This document shows positions 1-8,851 of a stretch of DNA of 48,760 bases, in pieces. Origin of the DNA: a virus. The stretch spans positions 1 to 48,760 of IMG/VR virus record IMGVR_UViG_3300037840_000235. One strand, written 5' to 3'. The position numbers and the translations under genes are program-made. Each line of letters starts with the position of its first letter. The stretch's first letter is position 1. A model generated the notes under the pieces. The model did not search any database. It was given only the letters and a program-made list of their open reading frames with translations, and was not told the origin of the DNA.

Positions 1-1899
1 AACAATCTTGTCCACCGAGTTGTAGTGTTGATGGGCAACTGAGACTGAGGAGGTGCCGGTTGAGTAGTAGTTGTAGGTAGAGGGGTAGCCGGATTCATCC
101 AGCACCTGCCACTTAGGGGGAAACCAGTTTCCGGCTGAGGATGGGCCTATGATTGGTAGAGAGACAAATCCTTGTGAGGGGTAGGTGATAAGTGCCGGGT
201 CGTTTTCGATGTAGAGGGAGAGGAAAGTCCAGCTACCGCCCCCCTTGACATAGATCGAGTATTTGGAGCCTTCGCAGTTAAGGTGCTCAAAGGTAGAGTA
301 GCCACCTTGGATGGCGCGGAAGCAGAATCCGACGGCGGTGGGAAACCCTACCAGAGTCTGGTCGCTAGCGTTGAGGTTCATCACCCCTGCGTAATTGTTC
401 GAGTAGGCGTTGCTGCCTATGAAGAGGGAGCCGTGGCGGGTGCCAATGCTGAAACGCTCAAAGTTATTGTAGCAGTTGCATCCGGCGTTAAATATGCCGA
501 TGCCCAGGTCGCCGCCTCCGGTCAGGTCGGCAAGGGTGTTATCGACGAAGACGGCGTTGGTGCCCTTTTTGATCAGCCAGCCGCCAGATATAATGGCGTA
601 TGGAGTGTACATAGGCCATGCCGGAGTGGGGGTTTCCGAGACGACGCCAGTAACCGCGATGTGTAGTTGAGTGGCGCTAGAAGCGATAACGGGGAAGAAG
701 CCTTCTGAGTTTTGGCCTATGAAACCCCATACCCCTACTTCCGTACCGACGCAGGCGTTGGCGGCGCAGGTTGTAGGCGAGGCAAGGCCGGTGGCTGAGA
801 ATGTACCGTCAACAATGGTGTCGCCAACGTATATTTCTACGGTTGAGGTGCCGGAGCATGTTGCTGTGCCGTTGGATAAGGTGGCGCTGACGTTGCCAGT
901 GCCGTAGCCGCTGCTCCCGGCGGTTATGACCAAGGGAGTTCCGGGCTGAATATAGTTCGTTTTGGTGAGAGCCACCGTGCCTGTGGCTCCTAGCGCCCCG
1001 ATAGCCAGGTTGCAGGTTTGACCAGCAGACCCTGTGACTGCGCTATACCCTATGTAGTATCCGGCGGTAACCACGGTGCCGTTGGTGGTTGTAGCCACAT
1101 CGGTGACGGGCATGGAGATGGCTGCGGAATTGGTGCCTACCATGTATACGTGGCTAAGCTCCAAGCTGCTGGTTGTGTCGTATATGCCGATTAGAGGGGT
1201 TGTGGAGTCTCCGGCCTGACGGTTGAGCGTCCACGTGCCAAGCGCCGGGCCGGAGATGGTGCCCCCTTGCGGCGGCGGTATGAGCGATATGCCGTTGGCT
1301 AGAGAGGTGGTGCAGGCGCACATTTGTACGACGCTGCCGGTAGGCCAAGTGGGGCTCTGTGAGATGGTCAGACTCTTGCCGTTGTAGGCGCGGTAGTCGT
1401 AGGTGCAGGGGCCGGAGGAGCATTTGGCAATGGCGGCCAAGGTTATGGCGTAGAGGTCGGTAGAGGCGGAGTATTGGGAGGGGTCAATCACCGTGCTTCC
1501 GTTGCCCAGGTTGCCGCTGCTGCTACTACCTACCGCCCCCGCCAATCGTTGGTCAACTTGCAGGTAGGGAGTGATACCGGGGCCGTAGAATTGCAGAGAA
1601 TAGACGGTAGTGGTTGAGGCGTAAAAGTGCCAGTTGCCGTTGCCGTCTGCGGTGATTGGGTTAGAGCAACCGTTGAGGCCGTTGCAAGGGGTAGAGCCGG
1701 TAGAGTCGGTGTAGGTGGTGGCTAAGGGCGAGCAGGGCACGGTGGAGGAGCCCATGGTGGCGGGTTGGGTGCAGACGGAGATCAGGGCACCGGGTTGAGG
1801 ACGCCCGCTGTAGCCGAGCGCGATACCGTCCATGCGACCCACTTGGGCGTATGTGAGAGAGGGCAAGAGTAAGAGAGCGAACAATCGCAACCATTTCAT
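1..1899 (-). CDS. Tail spike / receptor-binding protein with signal peptide, partial (cut at window edge)
   Basis: Reading from ATG at 1899 the frame stays open for 633 codons to base 1, so the C-terminus is missing. An AGAGG ribosome binding site precedes the ATG. The protein starts with a charged, hydrophobic leader (MKWLRLFALLLLPSLTYAQ) that looks like a Sec signal peptide cleaved after AYA/TYA-Q. Residues about 20-110 form the same small domain as in the next spike gene (RxDGxAxGxSGRPQPGA, CSPLATxYTDST, ADGNGN, YGPGITPY), a module typical of phage fibre N-termini. The rest is Ser/Thr/Gly/Asn-rich with paired Cys, like a beta-helix or beta-rich receptor binder. It lies 12 bases downstream of the 901-residue spike gene. 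Role as an adhesin is inferred; no enzyme motif is visible. Confidence 0.75.
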   Translation of the reverse strand, partial: MKWLRLFALLLLPSLTYAQVGRMDGIALGYSGRPQPGALISVCTQPATMGSSTVPCSPLATTYTDSTGSTPCNGLNGCSNPITADGNGNWHFYASTTTVYSLQFYGPGITPYLQVDQRLAGAVGSSSSGNLGNGSTVIDPSQYSASTDLYAITLAAIAKCSSGPCTYDYRAYNGKSLTISQSPTWPTGSVVQMCACTTSLANGISLIPPPQGGTISGPALGTWTLNRQAGDSTTPLIGIYDTTSSLELSHVYMVGTNSAAISMPVTDVATTTNGTVVTAGYYIGYSAVTGSAGQTCNLAIGALGATGTVALTKTNYIQPGTPLVITAGSSGYGTGNVSATLSNGTATCSGTSTVEIYVGDTIVDGTFSATGLASPTTCAANACVGTEVGVWGFIGQNSEGFFPVIASSATQLHIAVTGVVSETPTPAWPMYTPYAIISGGWLIKKGTNAVFVDNTLADLTGGGDLGIGIFNAGCNCYNNFERFSIGTRHGSLFIGSNAYSNNYAGVMNLNASDQTLVGFPTAVGFCFRAIQGGYSTFEHLNCEGSKYSIYVKGGGSWTFLSLYIENDPALITYPSQGFVSLPIIGPSSAGNWFPPKWQVLDESGYPSTYNYYSTGTSSVSVAHQHYNSVDKIV

Positions 1900-1911
1900 A
1901 GTGGGTAGCCT

Positions 1912-4617
1912 CTAAAAAGGCGCAGCGGTGACAAATATAACATCAGAGTTGGTCCAGTTGGTGGCTGAGTAAGTGGTGCCGTAGTTGGTTAGTGTGCAGG
2001 AGGTGGCTGAGTTGGCGGTTTGGGAGACGGTGGCGGCGCGGGTGGTGTTTGTGGCTTGGCAGAACCAGCCAAATGGCGCGATGCCCGGCAGAGTGATGAC
2101 GCCGGTGCTGCCTGCTCCGCCGGTTCCCACGGTGACTATGAACGAGCTTGGGCCGTTAGCAAGGGTTACTGAGCCAGTGTTGAAGCCAGAGGCGACGGCG
2201 GGAGAGATTCCGCAGGTTCCATTGTCGCGGAGGCCGGAGACGTTGATAGAGGATGAACTGGTGTAGCTGATCAGGGTGGCCCCGTTAGAGCAGGAGGCGG
2301 CACCGGAGATTTGCCAGCCATAGGCTCCCACGGCGGCGATTCCGGTGAGGCCGGAAAGGTTCAGCAGGTCTAGGCCCACGTCAAGGAAGCCCCCGCTACC
2401 ATCGATACAGATGCGCTTTGAACCGACGCCCCCGGCCTCGGTGTGGGTGACGATGTGCGCGTAACCCGCAATGATTCCGCAGCCCAGGGTGTTTGCCGCG
2501 AGGTTAAAGTTGCCGCCGGATACAAACATTTCAGAGCAATTCGTATCGCATATGATGCCGTTGACGGTGCCAAGGCTTATCTGCGGGTTGTTAATGTAGA
2601 CTTGGTTTGAGTAGCTGCTGGCGAGGCCGACGCCGCCGCTTCCGCCGACAAACATCGCGCCGTAGCCGGGGGATTTGTCAAAGGATGGCGGATACACGTT
2701 GCCGGTGGCGGTGGCGGTGATGGTGTAGGGGCCAGCGGCTTGACAGTGGGCGACGAGATGGAGAGTAGAGGCGGATAGGCCCAGGTAGACGTTGAAGCAG
2801 GTTTCGGGGGAGGTTGGGGTGTGAGAGGCGAGAGCGATTGAGCCGTGAATGGTGCCGCCTACTATGGAAGATACGGCGGTTCCGGTCAGCGTTTCGTGTT
2901 CGGTAGGGTCGTTGTCAGAGATAGCGACGTAGTAGGTTGCGGCGGAGAGCGAACCGCCGGTGGTGGCGGGGGTCAGGGCAGGGGTGGTAGGCGCGACGGT
3001 AGCCCCGCGAGAGAAACCTTGGAAACCTACGTTGTTGAGGACGGCGTAGCTGACGTTAGGGACGAAGAGGCCGCCGCCGCAGTTGCCGTTAGGGTCGCGG
3101 AAAGTTACGTTGTCAAACTCAACGCCTAGGTAGGAGGCGGTGCCAAGGGTGCCGACTTGGAATGGCACTAGGTTTGCGGTGTAGCAGTCTAGGTAGACGG
3201 TTGAGAGGTTGGGGGCTCCGGTACCAGGGCCGCCGCCAACCGTGCCTTGGCCGATAAAGCGGGTGCCGGGGGGGCAAGTCACTGCGCTGGTAAATCTATA
3301 CGCGCCCTGCGGCAGGATAACCGCGCCCCCGACCGTAGCGCTATTGGCCGCGCACGCCGCCGTGAAAGCCGCGCCACTGTCGGCGGCGTCGGTAGGGTCA
3401 GCGCCAAAGGTCACTACGTTGGGCATCCCCTTACTACTAATGCTGCCAGTGAGGGTAGAGAGGTTGCCGGGGAAGCTGAGGTTGCCCAAGTTGTTTATGT
3501 AGAAGGCCGCGACGCCTGAAGAGATAGGGTCGGTGAGGTTGGTGGTGGACTGGTAGATGCCAAAGTCGCCCAAAGCTAGTTGGTTGACGGCGATAGCGAA
3601 GTTGCGGGCGGAAGCGTTGGCGGAGTTGGTGAGAAGGCGGAGAGCGGGGTTTTGGACGCCAAAGAGCCGTAGGAGGTCCGCGCTGCCTCCCCCGATACCA
3701 ACCTCGCTGGTTGATTGGATCGTACCAAAGCTAAATACGCCTTTGTGGTAGGAGGGGTAGGTGTTGTTGGCGTAGATGTTGAAGCCGGTAGCTACGGTGC
3801 CTACCGCCGGGTTAAATAGTGCTCCGTACCAAGTGCCTACCGCCCCCGCCCCCTGCTGTGTCGGGGTTAGTTGGATGCCAATGAGTTCGGTAGCTGTACC
3901 GCTAGAGACAGTGGGGGCGGCGGAGAATCCCGCTAATATAGTGGCAGTGCCTGAGCCTGCATAGGTCGGGGCGGCGGATACACCGGTTTCGGCTAAGATG
4001 TTTGCGGTACCGGCGACGGAGCTATTAGCGCCTAGCCCGGTGAACTGCTGATTAGCCACCACGTTGTTTTGGGTGTAGGTTGAGAATAGTTCGGCGTCAA
4101 AGCAACTAGGGGCGGAGCCGCAAGAGGGGTTCGTGATGGAAGCGCCGATAGTGAGGCCGTAGGTTTTGGAGGTGGGGTCAAAGAGAGCACCAAGGGCAAG
4201 GGGCGGCGTTACCACGCCCGCAGTGCTGATTTGTTGGTCAACTTGGATGTACGGTGTGATGCCGGGGCCGTAGTATTGAAAGGTGAAGGGACCGGCGGCG
4301 GGGTTGTAGTAGAGGTGGTAGTTGCCGTTGCCATCGGCGGATAGGGGGTTCGAGCAGCCGTTAGAGCCGGTGCAGGCTGTGCCTAGGGTAGAGTCGGTGT
4401 AGAGGGTGGCTAGGGGCGAGCAAGGGAGGAGGGGCACATAGACCCCGGCCACAAGATGGGTGGTGGTGGCGGGTTGGGTGCAGACGGCGATCTGAGCGCC
4501 GGGTTGGGGGCGGCCAGATTGCCCAAACGCTACCCCGTCCCGGCGCACGCCTTGAGCATAGGAGAGGGCGGGAGGGAGAAGGAGGAGGAGAGCCGCGAGT
4601 TGAAAGAAGCGCCGCAC
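1912..4617 (-). CDS. Tail spike with pectate-lyase-like beta-helix domain and signal peptide
   Basis: 901 residues from a GTG start that overlaps the upstream stop (TAG/GTG share one base); a GAGG site precedes it. The order is: signal-peptide-like leader ending SYAQG (residues 1-22), fibre N-terminal domain (about 23-130), a Gly/Ala-rich region, then at about 395-470 a GMPNVVTFGADPTDAADS stretch followed by ILPQGAYRF. This is the usual start of a Pectate_lyase_3/right-handed beta-helix domain in depolymerase spikes. The last 90 residues (from about GFNTGSVTLANG) look like a separate beta-structured C-terminal domain. The likely role is surface-polysaccharide binding or cleavage during adsorption. 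The N-terminal domain is duplicated in the downstream spike gene. The leader peptide is odd for a protein expected to assemble in the cytoplasm. Confidence 0.8.
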   Translation of the reverse strand: MRRFFQLAALLLLLPPALSYAQGVRRDGVAFGQSGRPQPGAQIAVCTQPATTTHLVAGVYVPLLPCSPLATLYTDSTLGTACTGSNGCSNPLSADGNGNYHLYYNPAAGPFTFQYYGPGITPYIQVDQQISTAGVVTPPLALGALFDPTSKTYGLTIGASITNPSCGSAPSCFDAELFSTYTQNNVVANQQFTGLGANSSVAGTANILAETGVSAAPTYAGSGTATILAGFSAAPTVSSGTATELIGIQLTPTQQGAGAVGTWYGALFNPAVGTVATGFNIYANNTYPSYHKGVFSFGTIQSTSEVGIGGGSADLLRLFGVQNPALRLLTNSANASARNFAIAVNQLALGDFGIYQSTTNLTDPISSGVAAFYINNLGNLSFPGNLSTLTGSISSKGMPNVVTFGADPTDAADSGAAFTAACAANSATVGGAVILPQGAYRFTSAVTCPPGTRFIGQGTVGGGPGTGAPNLSTVYLDCYTANLVPFQVGTLGTASYLGVEFDNVTFRDPNGNCGGGLFVPNVSYAVLNNVGFQGFSRGATVAPTTPALTPATTGGSLSAATYYVAISDNDPTEHETLTGTAVSSIVGGTIHGSIALASHTPTSPETCFNVYLGLSASTLHLVAHCQAAGPYTITATATGNVYPPSFDKSPGYGAMFVGGSGGVGLASSYSNQVYINNPQISLGTVNGIICDTNCSEMFVSGGNFNLAANTLGCGIIAGYAHIVTHTEAGGVGSKRICIDGSGGFLDVGLDLLNLSGLTGIAAVGAYGWQISGAASCSNGATLISYTSSSSINVSGLRDNGTCGISPAVASGFNTGSVTLANGPSSFIVTVGTGGAGSTGVITLPGIAPFGWFCQATNTTRAATVSQTANSATSCTLTNYGTTYSATNWTNSDVIFVTAAPF

Positions 4618-5963
4618 TAGTAGCCTCGCTTGAAATCTTTGTATTGGTGGGGCTCCGGCAGCCCGCTCCTTTTAAGCCCCATCGCCGGAGCCAAGCGAAC
4701 CATATCAGGGTCGCCTTGGTCAAGCGCAAACTGTCTGACATCCTTGGGCCATGTCCAAGGGTCACCACCATAGCGGGCGCGTATATCCGCAAAGCCCTTG
4801 GGCGGGTTACCAGCAGGTTGAATGATGCGACCGGTTGCCGCTTGTCCGGGTTGCGTAATAGGTGATGGCTCAGGAGGCGCTTCCGGTCGCTGTGGTATGC
4901 GCGGCTGCGGCGGCGCATGGGGCACCGGGGTTGGCGTAGCCTCAACCGGCTGCGGTATTCGGCGCAGCGGGGGTGCAGCGGGAACGGGTGTGGGTACCGC
5001 CTCAACCGGCTGCGGTATACGCTGAAGTTGCGGCGCTGGCGGTACAGGCGTAGCGGGTTCGTACTGTGTGAAGCGGGAGGCCGGAAAGGGCCGCGATACG
5101 TCTGTGGTTTTAAAAGGCGTTGGTTTAGGTGCTGGCTGACCGCCAGCGCGGAACGGTTTGCCGCCTTGGGTGAGCCTCGGTTGCTGAGTGAAGCGGGCGG
5201 GCGCGGCCCCTTCGCTAATTGGTGGTTCGACGCCAAGGTAGCGGGAGGCTGCAACCGGAGTTGGCGGTTTGAAATCAGGGTAGCGGACAGAGGCCGGGGG
5301 CGCGGGCGGCTCATACCCTCCCCACCGCCTTAGCGCCGCCCCTCCGCTCTCAACGCCTCTCGCTAACGCATCACCAGCGGCCGCTCCTGCAACTGTGCCA
5401 ATGTACGGCGCTTCCGGTACGCCGTGAAGCATTGCCCCGGTCTTAGCGCCTCCCAGCGCCCCTATAATATTTGCGGGTGTTACGCCGACGCCCCGGTAAC
5501 GCAGGTTACCGATTGGCGTACTGCCCAAGCGCCCGGCGTTTTCCATCACCGCCCCCGCGCCGCGAGCTACCGGCTTACCGCCAGGGGCCATCATCATGGC
5601 GGCGGTTGAGGTGCCTAGCCCGGCTAGTTCGGGTTTGATGGTTGACAGGGTTGGGCCTAGTTTGGAGGGGTGAGCAGCCATATCTGACCAGTAGCGGGCG
5701 GTGTCAGGCAAAGAGCGCAGGGTGCCGACCGTGTTTGCCAAGGGGCCGAGGCCGGGCACGGCCATCTCCGCCGCGCCGGTTGCGGCCTCGCGCCAATTAG
5801 TTGGCAGGCCCGCGCCGCGAGCGAAGCGGGTGGTAGTTGATTCAGCAGGCGGAGCAGCAGGCTTAGCAGCAGGCGCAGGGGTGGTAGGCGGAGGCGTAGC
5901 GGTGCCAACCGGCTTACCCCATTCCGAGCCATCTTCTACCGGCGTACCCCATTCATCGGCCAC
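4617..5963 (-). CDS. Pro/Ala-rich internal virion (ejection-type) protein
   Basis: 448 residues from GTG 5963, with GGGGAG about eight bases upstream; it overlaps the end of the 587-residue gene by 11 bases. Residues 1-45 are Pro/Ala-rich. Residues about 50-210 are Gly/Ala-rich and hydrophobic with small-residue zippers (GALGGAKTGAMLHG, VAGAAAGDALARG). Residues 290-385 are a tandem Pro-rich repeat built on P-Q-P-V-E-A-x-P-T-P-V-P. The C-terminal 60 residues are more ordered. Small-residue-rich segments that could cross membranes, together with its place between the internal proteins and the spikes, fit an ejected core or DNA-transfer protein. No family is recognised, so the role rests on position and composition. 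Confidence 0.55.
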   Translation of the reverse strand: MADEWGTPVEDGSEWGKPVGTATPPPTTPAPAAKPAAPPAESTTTRFARGAGLPTNWREAATGAAEMAVPGLGPLANTVGTLRSLPDTARYWSDMAAHPSKLGPTLSTIKPELAGLGTSTAAMMMAPGGKPVARGAGAVMENAGRLGSTPIGNLRYRGVGVTPANIIGALGGAKTGAMLHGVPEAPYIGTVAGAAAGDALARGVESGGAALRRWGGYEPPAPPASVRYPDFKPPTPVAASRYLGVEPPISEGAAPARFTQQPRLTQGGKPFRAGGQPAPKPTPFKTTDVSRPFPASRFTQYEPATPVPPAPQLQRIPQPVEAVPTPVPAAPPLRRIPQPVEATPTPVPHAPPQPRIPQRPEAPPEPSPITQPGQAATGRIIQPAGNPPKGFADIRARYGGDPWTWPKDVRQFALDQGDPDMVRLAPAMGLKRSGLPEPHQYKDFKRGY

Positions 5964-7716
5964 TTGGTTGCTCCCCTTCTACCCGTTTCCAGTCAGCGGG
6001 CGGCGGCGTCGTGCCTTCGTGAACCTTACCGGTGCGCGGGTTGATAGCGCGGTAAACTTGCGGCGCGTTTGCCGGGTTGCTGCCCGCCCCCGCCCCGCCA
6101 CCCACGCCTAGCGACTTTCCCCTTGCTTCCAAATCGTCCGCGTACGCCCCGATCTCTCCCAGGGCCGCTAGCATATTCTCGGGCGAATCCTTCCCCTGGT
6201 CCAAAATCTGCTTAAACTCGTCGAGCATGATGCCGCTGCCCCTTGACCCCACGTGCATCTTAAGGAGGGCGGTACGCATCAGGATGGTATCCGTTTTGAG
6301 CTTGGCGTATTCGGGGTTTGGTGCGCCGACCTCGCCGCTCCAAAACTGTTTCCAGCGGCCTTGCAAGGGGCCTAGCCCATTCGCTTCCTGCTCCGTCAAC
6401 TTCTGGATGCGGTCTACAAAACCCTTGACCGTCGGAGCCATTTCAATCATCGTGCGGGTGGGAGAGGTGAGTTGCTGTTCCTTAGCGGCGGTGACTTGGC
6501 CCTGATGCGCCCACTGCGCCTGCCGCGCCTGATCCTGATGCGCAAACCCTCTCTCCTGGTTAGCTTCCTGCCTTGCCGCTACCCTATTCTCATGATCCTC
6601 CACAAACTGCTCGCGGCTGCCGCCAGGGTGGCTTTTCTGCCAATCCTCAAAAGTCTGCTCCTCAAACGTCGGTTTAGCAGGAGCTAGCGGCCGCGCACCC
6701 GCCTCGCGCACCGCCTGATACGCTTTGAGTGCGTCGCCGCCGTTCGTTTTGAGCGCCGTATTGAAAGCTTGGTCTTCCGGCGTAGCTTCTTTGGGCGGCG
6801 GTGGGTTATTCAGCCGGTTGGTTTCCGCCTCGTTGTGGCCCGCCTGCGCCCCTTTGAGCTTGTTCTCAACCACGTCGTTGGCCGCTTGGCGCTGATCCTG
6901 TTGCGTCTGCCTTTGCGCCGCCTGCTCTCTCTGCTGTTCTCCCACCTGCTGCTGATACTGTTGCTCAAGCCGCTGATGCGGCTCAACGTACAGCTCGTTG
7001 CGGATTGCTTCACCAAGAGCAGGAGATTTGAAAGCCCCGGCCCCGACCGCTAACGGAGCCACCCACTTGCGCCAGCCAGTTGGGGCACCAGCGTTGGGTG
7101 TAGGAGGCTGCAACGCCGGGGGCGGTGTAGGCGCGGCGGCGGTGGTAGCAGCCTCAGCTAAAGGCGGTCGCGCTGTCATGGCGCGGGTTGCAGGCGGTAA
7201 AACGGCTAAGGCGGCGGGCACAGGTTGTGGTGGTTGCCCCGGTGCGCCCCCCGCTCCCGCAGCAGGAGGAGCAGGCGCAGCGGCAGGAGCTACGGGCGCT
7301 GACGGAGGAGACGGTGCGGCAGCGACCGGGCGCACCGGGGCAACCCTTTGGGTGGGAGTGGGCGGAGGAAGCGCCGGGTGGCCTTGCTGACCAAGCGGCC
7401 CGGCGGGTTGCTCTGGATGACCTTGTTGACCGAGCGGGCCGGGGTATTGGGCGGCGATAGGAGTTGGTGCGTGGCTGGGAACGGGCGCGATTGGGGCAGC
7501 GGGCGGAGCAAGAGAGGGTACGGGAGAGGGGTAGATGGGGGCTTGCGGGGGCGGCGTACCTTGGACGCGGGTGACGGAAGGGCGGTAGGGTTGAGGGATA
7601 GGGATATTGGAGGGTGTGGGCAGAGTTAAGGGGATTTGCACCGGAGCAAACCGCCGCTTCTGGTCCTCGCCATCGTCACCAAACTGTACGCCTTCAAAGC
7701 CTTCAAAACCGCCCAT
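5953..7716 (-). CDS. Internal virion / DNA-transfer-type protein with Pro-rich N-terminus and coiled coil
   Basis: 587 residues; ATG at 7716 with a GGAGG site. The first 220 residues are Pro/Ala/Gln-rich and contain a duplicated PLGQQGHPxxP unit (near residues 95-115). Residues about 240-330 are Gln/Glu/Arg-rich coiled coil, as are about 370-415. The C-terminal 150 residues carry a stretch I recall from podoviral structural proteins: an N-P-E-Y-A-K-L-K-T-D segment, then M-H-V-G-S-R-G-S-G. It sits in the row GNAT-like, 184-residue, 587-residue, 448-residue protein, where T7- and P22-type phages place internal core or ejection proteins. The low-complexity N-terminus makes exact homology uncertain. 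Confidence 0.6.
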   Translation of the reverse strand: MGGFEGFEGVQFGDDGEDQKRRFAPVQIPLTLPTPSNIPIPQPYRPSVTRVQGTPPPQAPIYPSPVPSLAPPAAPIAPVPSHAPTPIAAQYPGPLGQQGHPEQPAGPLGQQGHPALPPPTPTQRVAPVRPVAAAPSPPSAPVAPAAAPAPPAAGAGGAPGQPPQPVPAALAVLPPATRAMTARPPLAEAATTAAAPTPPPALQPPTPNAGAPTGWRKWVAPLAVGAGAFKSPALGEAIRNELYVEPHQRLEQQYQQQVGEQQREQAAQRQTQQDQRQAANDVVENKLKGAQAGHNEAETNRLNNPPPPKEATPEDQAFNTALKTNGGDALKAYQAVREAGARPLAPAKPTFEEQTFEDWQKSHPGGSREQFVEDHENRVAARQEANQERGFAHQDQARQAQWAHQGQVTAAKEQQLTSPTRTMIEMAPTVKGFVDRIQKLTEQEANGLGPLQGRWKQFWSGEVGAPNPEYAKLKTDTILMRTALLKMHVGSRGSGIMLDEFKQILDQGKDSPENMLAALGEIGAYADDLEARGKSLGVGGGAGAGSNPANAPQVYRAINPRTGKVHEGTTPPPADWKRVEGEQPSGR

Positions 7717-7719
7717 CGG

Positions 7720-8274
7720 TTAGCCTCCCCCCAGCGTTCCCAAATAAGCGCCCCCGGCGGAGCCTGCCGCGCCCAGTGCGTTTCCTAGCAAACCCATCCA
7801 AGCGTTGTTGGCGGAGGTGGTGGCGTTGACATTGGGGGCGACGAGGCCGCCTTGGCCCACACTGGCGTTAGCTTCCTCGCCGCTCAGGTTGTAGAGGCCG
7901 CCAATACCCGCCATCGTGTTTTGGTTTTGGCGGTTAGCGAAGTATTGTTGCAACCCGCCTTCCGCTCCGCCTACCGCCTGTCCCTCTTGTTGCGCTAACT
8001 TATCCTCGTTGGCGGTGACCCCGGCGGCGTTGCGGGTGGCGGCGGCTCTATTCTCACCTGTCTGCCGGGCGGTGTCAAAGGGCGCGGCGGTAGCGGCTAA
8101 GGTGGCGTTGGTCATCCCCTCCTGCTGCTGCATCGGCACGCCTTCGTTAATCATCCCTGTATACAACCCTTGCAGCGCCGTCTGGTTCTGCGCCGCCGCC
8201 GCCTGCTCCGCCGAACTATTAGCAACTGAGTTCTGCGCCTGCTGCTGCGATATCCCGCCCGCGCCCCTAGCCAT
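7720..8274 (-). CDS. Ala/Gln-rich internal virion protein
   Basis: 184 residues. I chose ATG 8274, which overlaps the TGA of the GNAT-like gene by one base (TGATG); a GTG one codon earlier is possible. The protein is rich in Ala, Gln, Asn and Gly and largely helical, with no Cys. It ends in a Gly/Ala-rich hydrophobic tail (from MGLLGNALGAAG onward) like the membrane-active ends of podoviral ejection proteins. Its position directly after the GNAT-like gene and before the 587-residue protein supports an internal-core role comparable to the small T7/P22 internal proteins. No specific family is identified. Confidence 0.55.
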   Translation of the reverse strand: MARGAGGISQQQAQNSVANSSAEQAAAAQNQTALQGLYTGMINEGVPMQQQEGMTNATLAATAAPFDTARQTGENRAAATRNAAGVTANEDKLAQQEGQAVGGAEGGLQQYFANRQNQNTMAGIGGLYNLSGEEANASVGQGGLVAPNVNATTSANNAWMGLLGNALGAAGSAGGAYLGTLGGG

Positions 8275-8681
8275 CACTCACCGCCAATCTGCGAACCGAT
8301 TTGCAAAGCGTACATGGGCCACAATTTCCGCTCCCACCCTAGTTGGAATAGCCGCTTCTGCATCAGGCGCTCAGCGGCGGGCGGAATCAGGGCGTAAGCC
8401 TCGGTGATACCGTGGTCAGCCGCTATGTTTGGCCCCGCTAAGGTTAATAGCTCTAGCCTCTCCATCTTAGCCCGCGCTGATAAGGTAGGGTCAACGAGCA
8501 GGTACAGCTCAGCCGATTTACGCACTAGCAGGGCGGTGTCCGGGCCGTGGCCGTTCTCAACCACGCGGGCGGCGCAGAATTGATCAAGCGAGGGAAGGGC
8601 GTAGTCGAACCCCTGAGCGCGGTGGATAGCGAGGAGCGCGGGTAGGTCTGAGGGTTGGTAGTGGCGGAGGATTGTAGGCAT
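8274..8681 (-). CDS. GNAT-fold acetyltransferase-like virion protein (T7 gp13-like position)
   Basis: 135 residues. The N-terminus (ILRHYQPSDLPALLAIHRAQGFDY) is the beta1-alpha1 opening of GNAT N-acetyltransferases; the centre has LLVRKSAELYLLVDPT and LELLTLAGPNIAADHGITEAYALI, and the end VPxAAxRLMQKRLFQLGWERK-like segment fits the last helix and strand. The canonical acetyl-CoA loop (Q/RxxGxG/A) is not evident, so catalysis is doubtful. GNAT-like proteins without proven activity are known in the internal-virion cluster of T7-type phages (gp13), and this gene occupies that slot. The ATG shares its A with the TAA of the upstream 56-codon gene. Confidence 0.7.
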   Translation of the reverse strand: MPTILRHYQPSDLPALLAIHRAQGFDYALPSLDQFCAARVVENGHGPDTALLVRKSAELYLLVDPTLSARAKMERLELLTLAGPNIAADHGITEAYALIPPAAERLMQKRLFQLGWERKLWPMYALQIGSQIGGE

Positions 8682-8851
8682 TAGCCGGGCCTCTGAGTGG
8701 GGTTGGCGACGTTGGTAGGCGGGGGGGCTTTGAGGTTGCCCGCTTTGACCGCGACGTTAGCGTTGACAAAGGTTTCGACCGAGGATAGAGCCTCGCCCAG
8801 TTTGGGGTTCTCGCGGGTGATCACCGCCTTGTTTGGTACGCTCAAGCTCAT
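8681..8851 (-). CDS. Small conserved-looking structural-operon protein
   Basis: 56 residues (MSLSVPNKAVITRENP to NPTQRPG), ATG 8851 to TAA 8681. Its start overlaps the stop of the nozzle gene as ATGA, and its stop overlaps the ATG of the GNAT-like gene as TAATG, so the three are translationally chained. No membrane segment, Cys or motif is seen. The middle (GEALSSVETFVNANVAVKAG) is predicted amphipathic helix and the end is Pro/Asn-rich. Tight coupling at both ends and codon use like its neighbours support a real gene. Function unknown; presumably virion-associated. Confidence 0.7.
   Translation of the reverse strand: MSLSVPNKAVITRENPKLGEALSSVETFVNANVAVKAGNLKAPPPTNVANPTQRPG

Noticed and set aside
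283-907. Plus-strand frames at 283-666 and 671-907
   Set aside because: Antisense to an open 633-codon minus-strand spike gene, with no ribosome site or protein-like pattern.
4361-5314. 317-codon minus-strand frame overlapping two genes
   Set aside because: Arg/Ser/Pro-rich shadow of the Pro-rich ejection protein and spike start; no ribosome site and no plausible fold.
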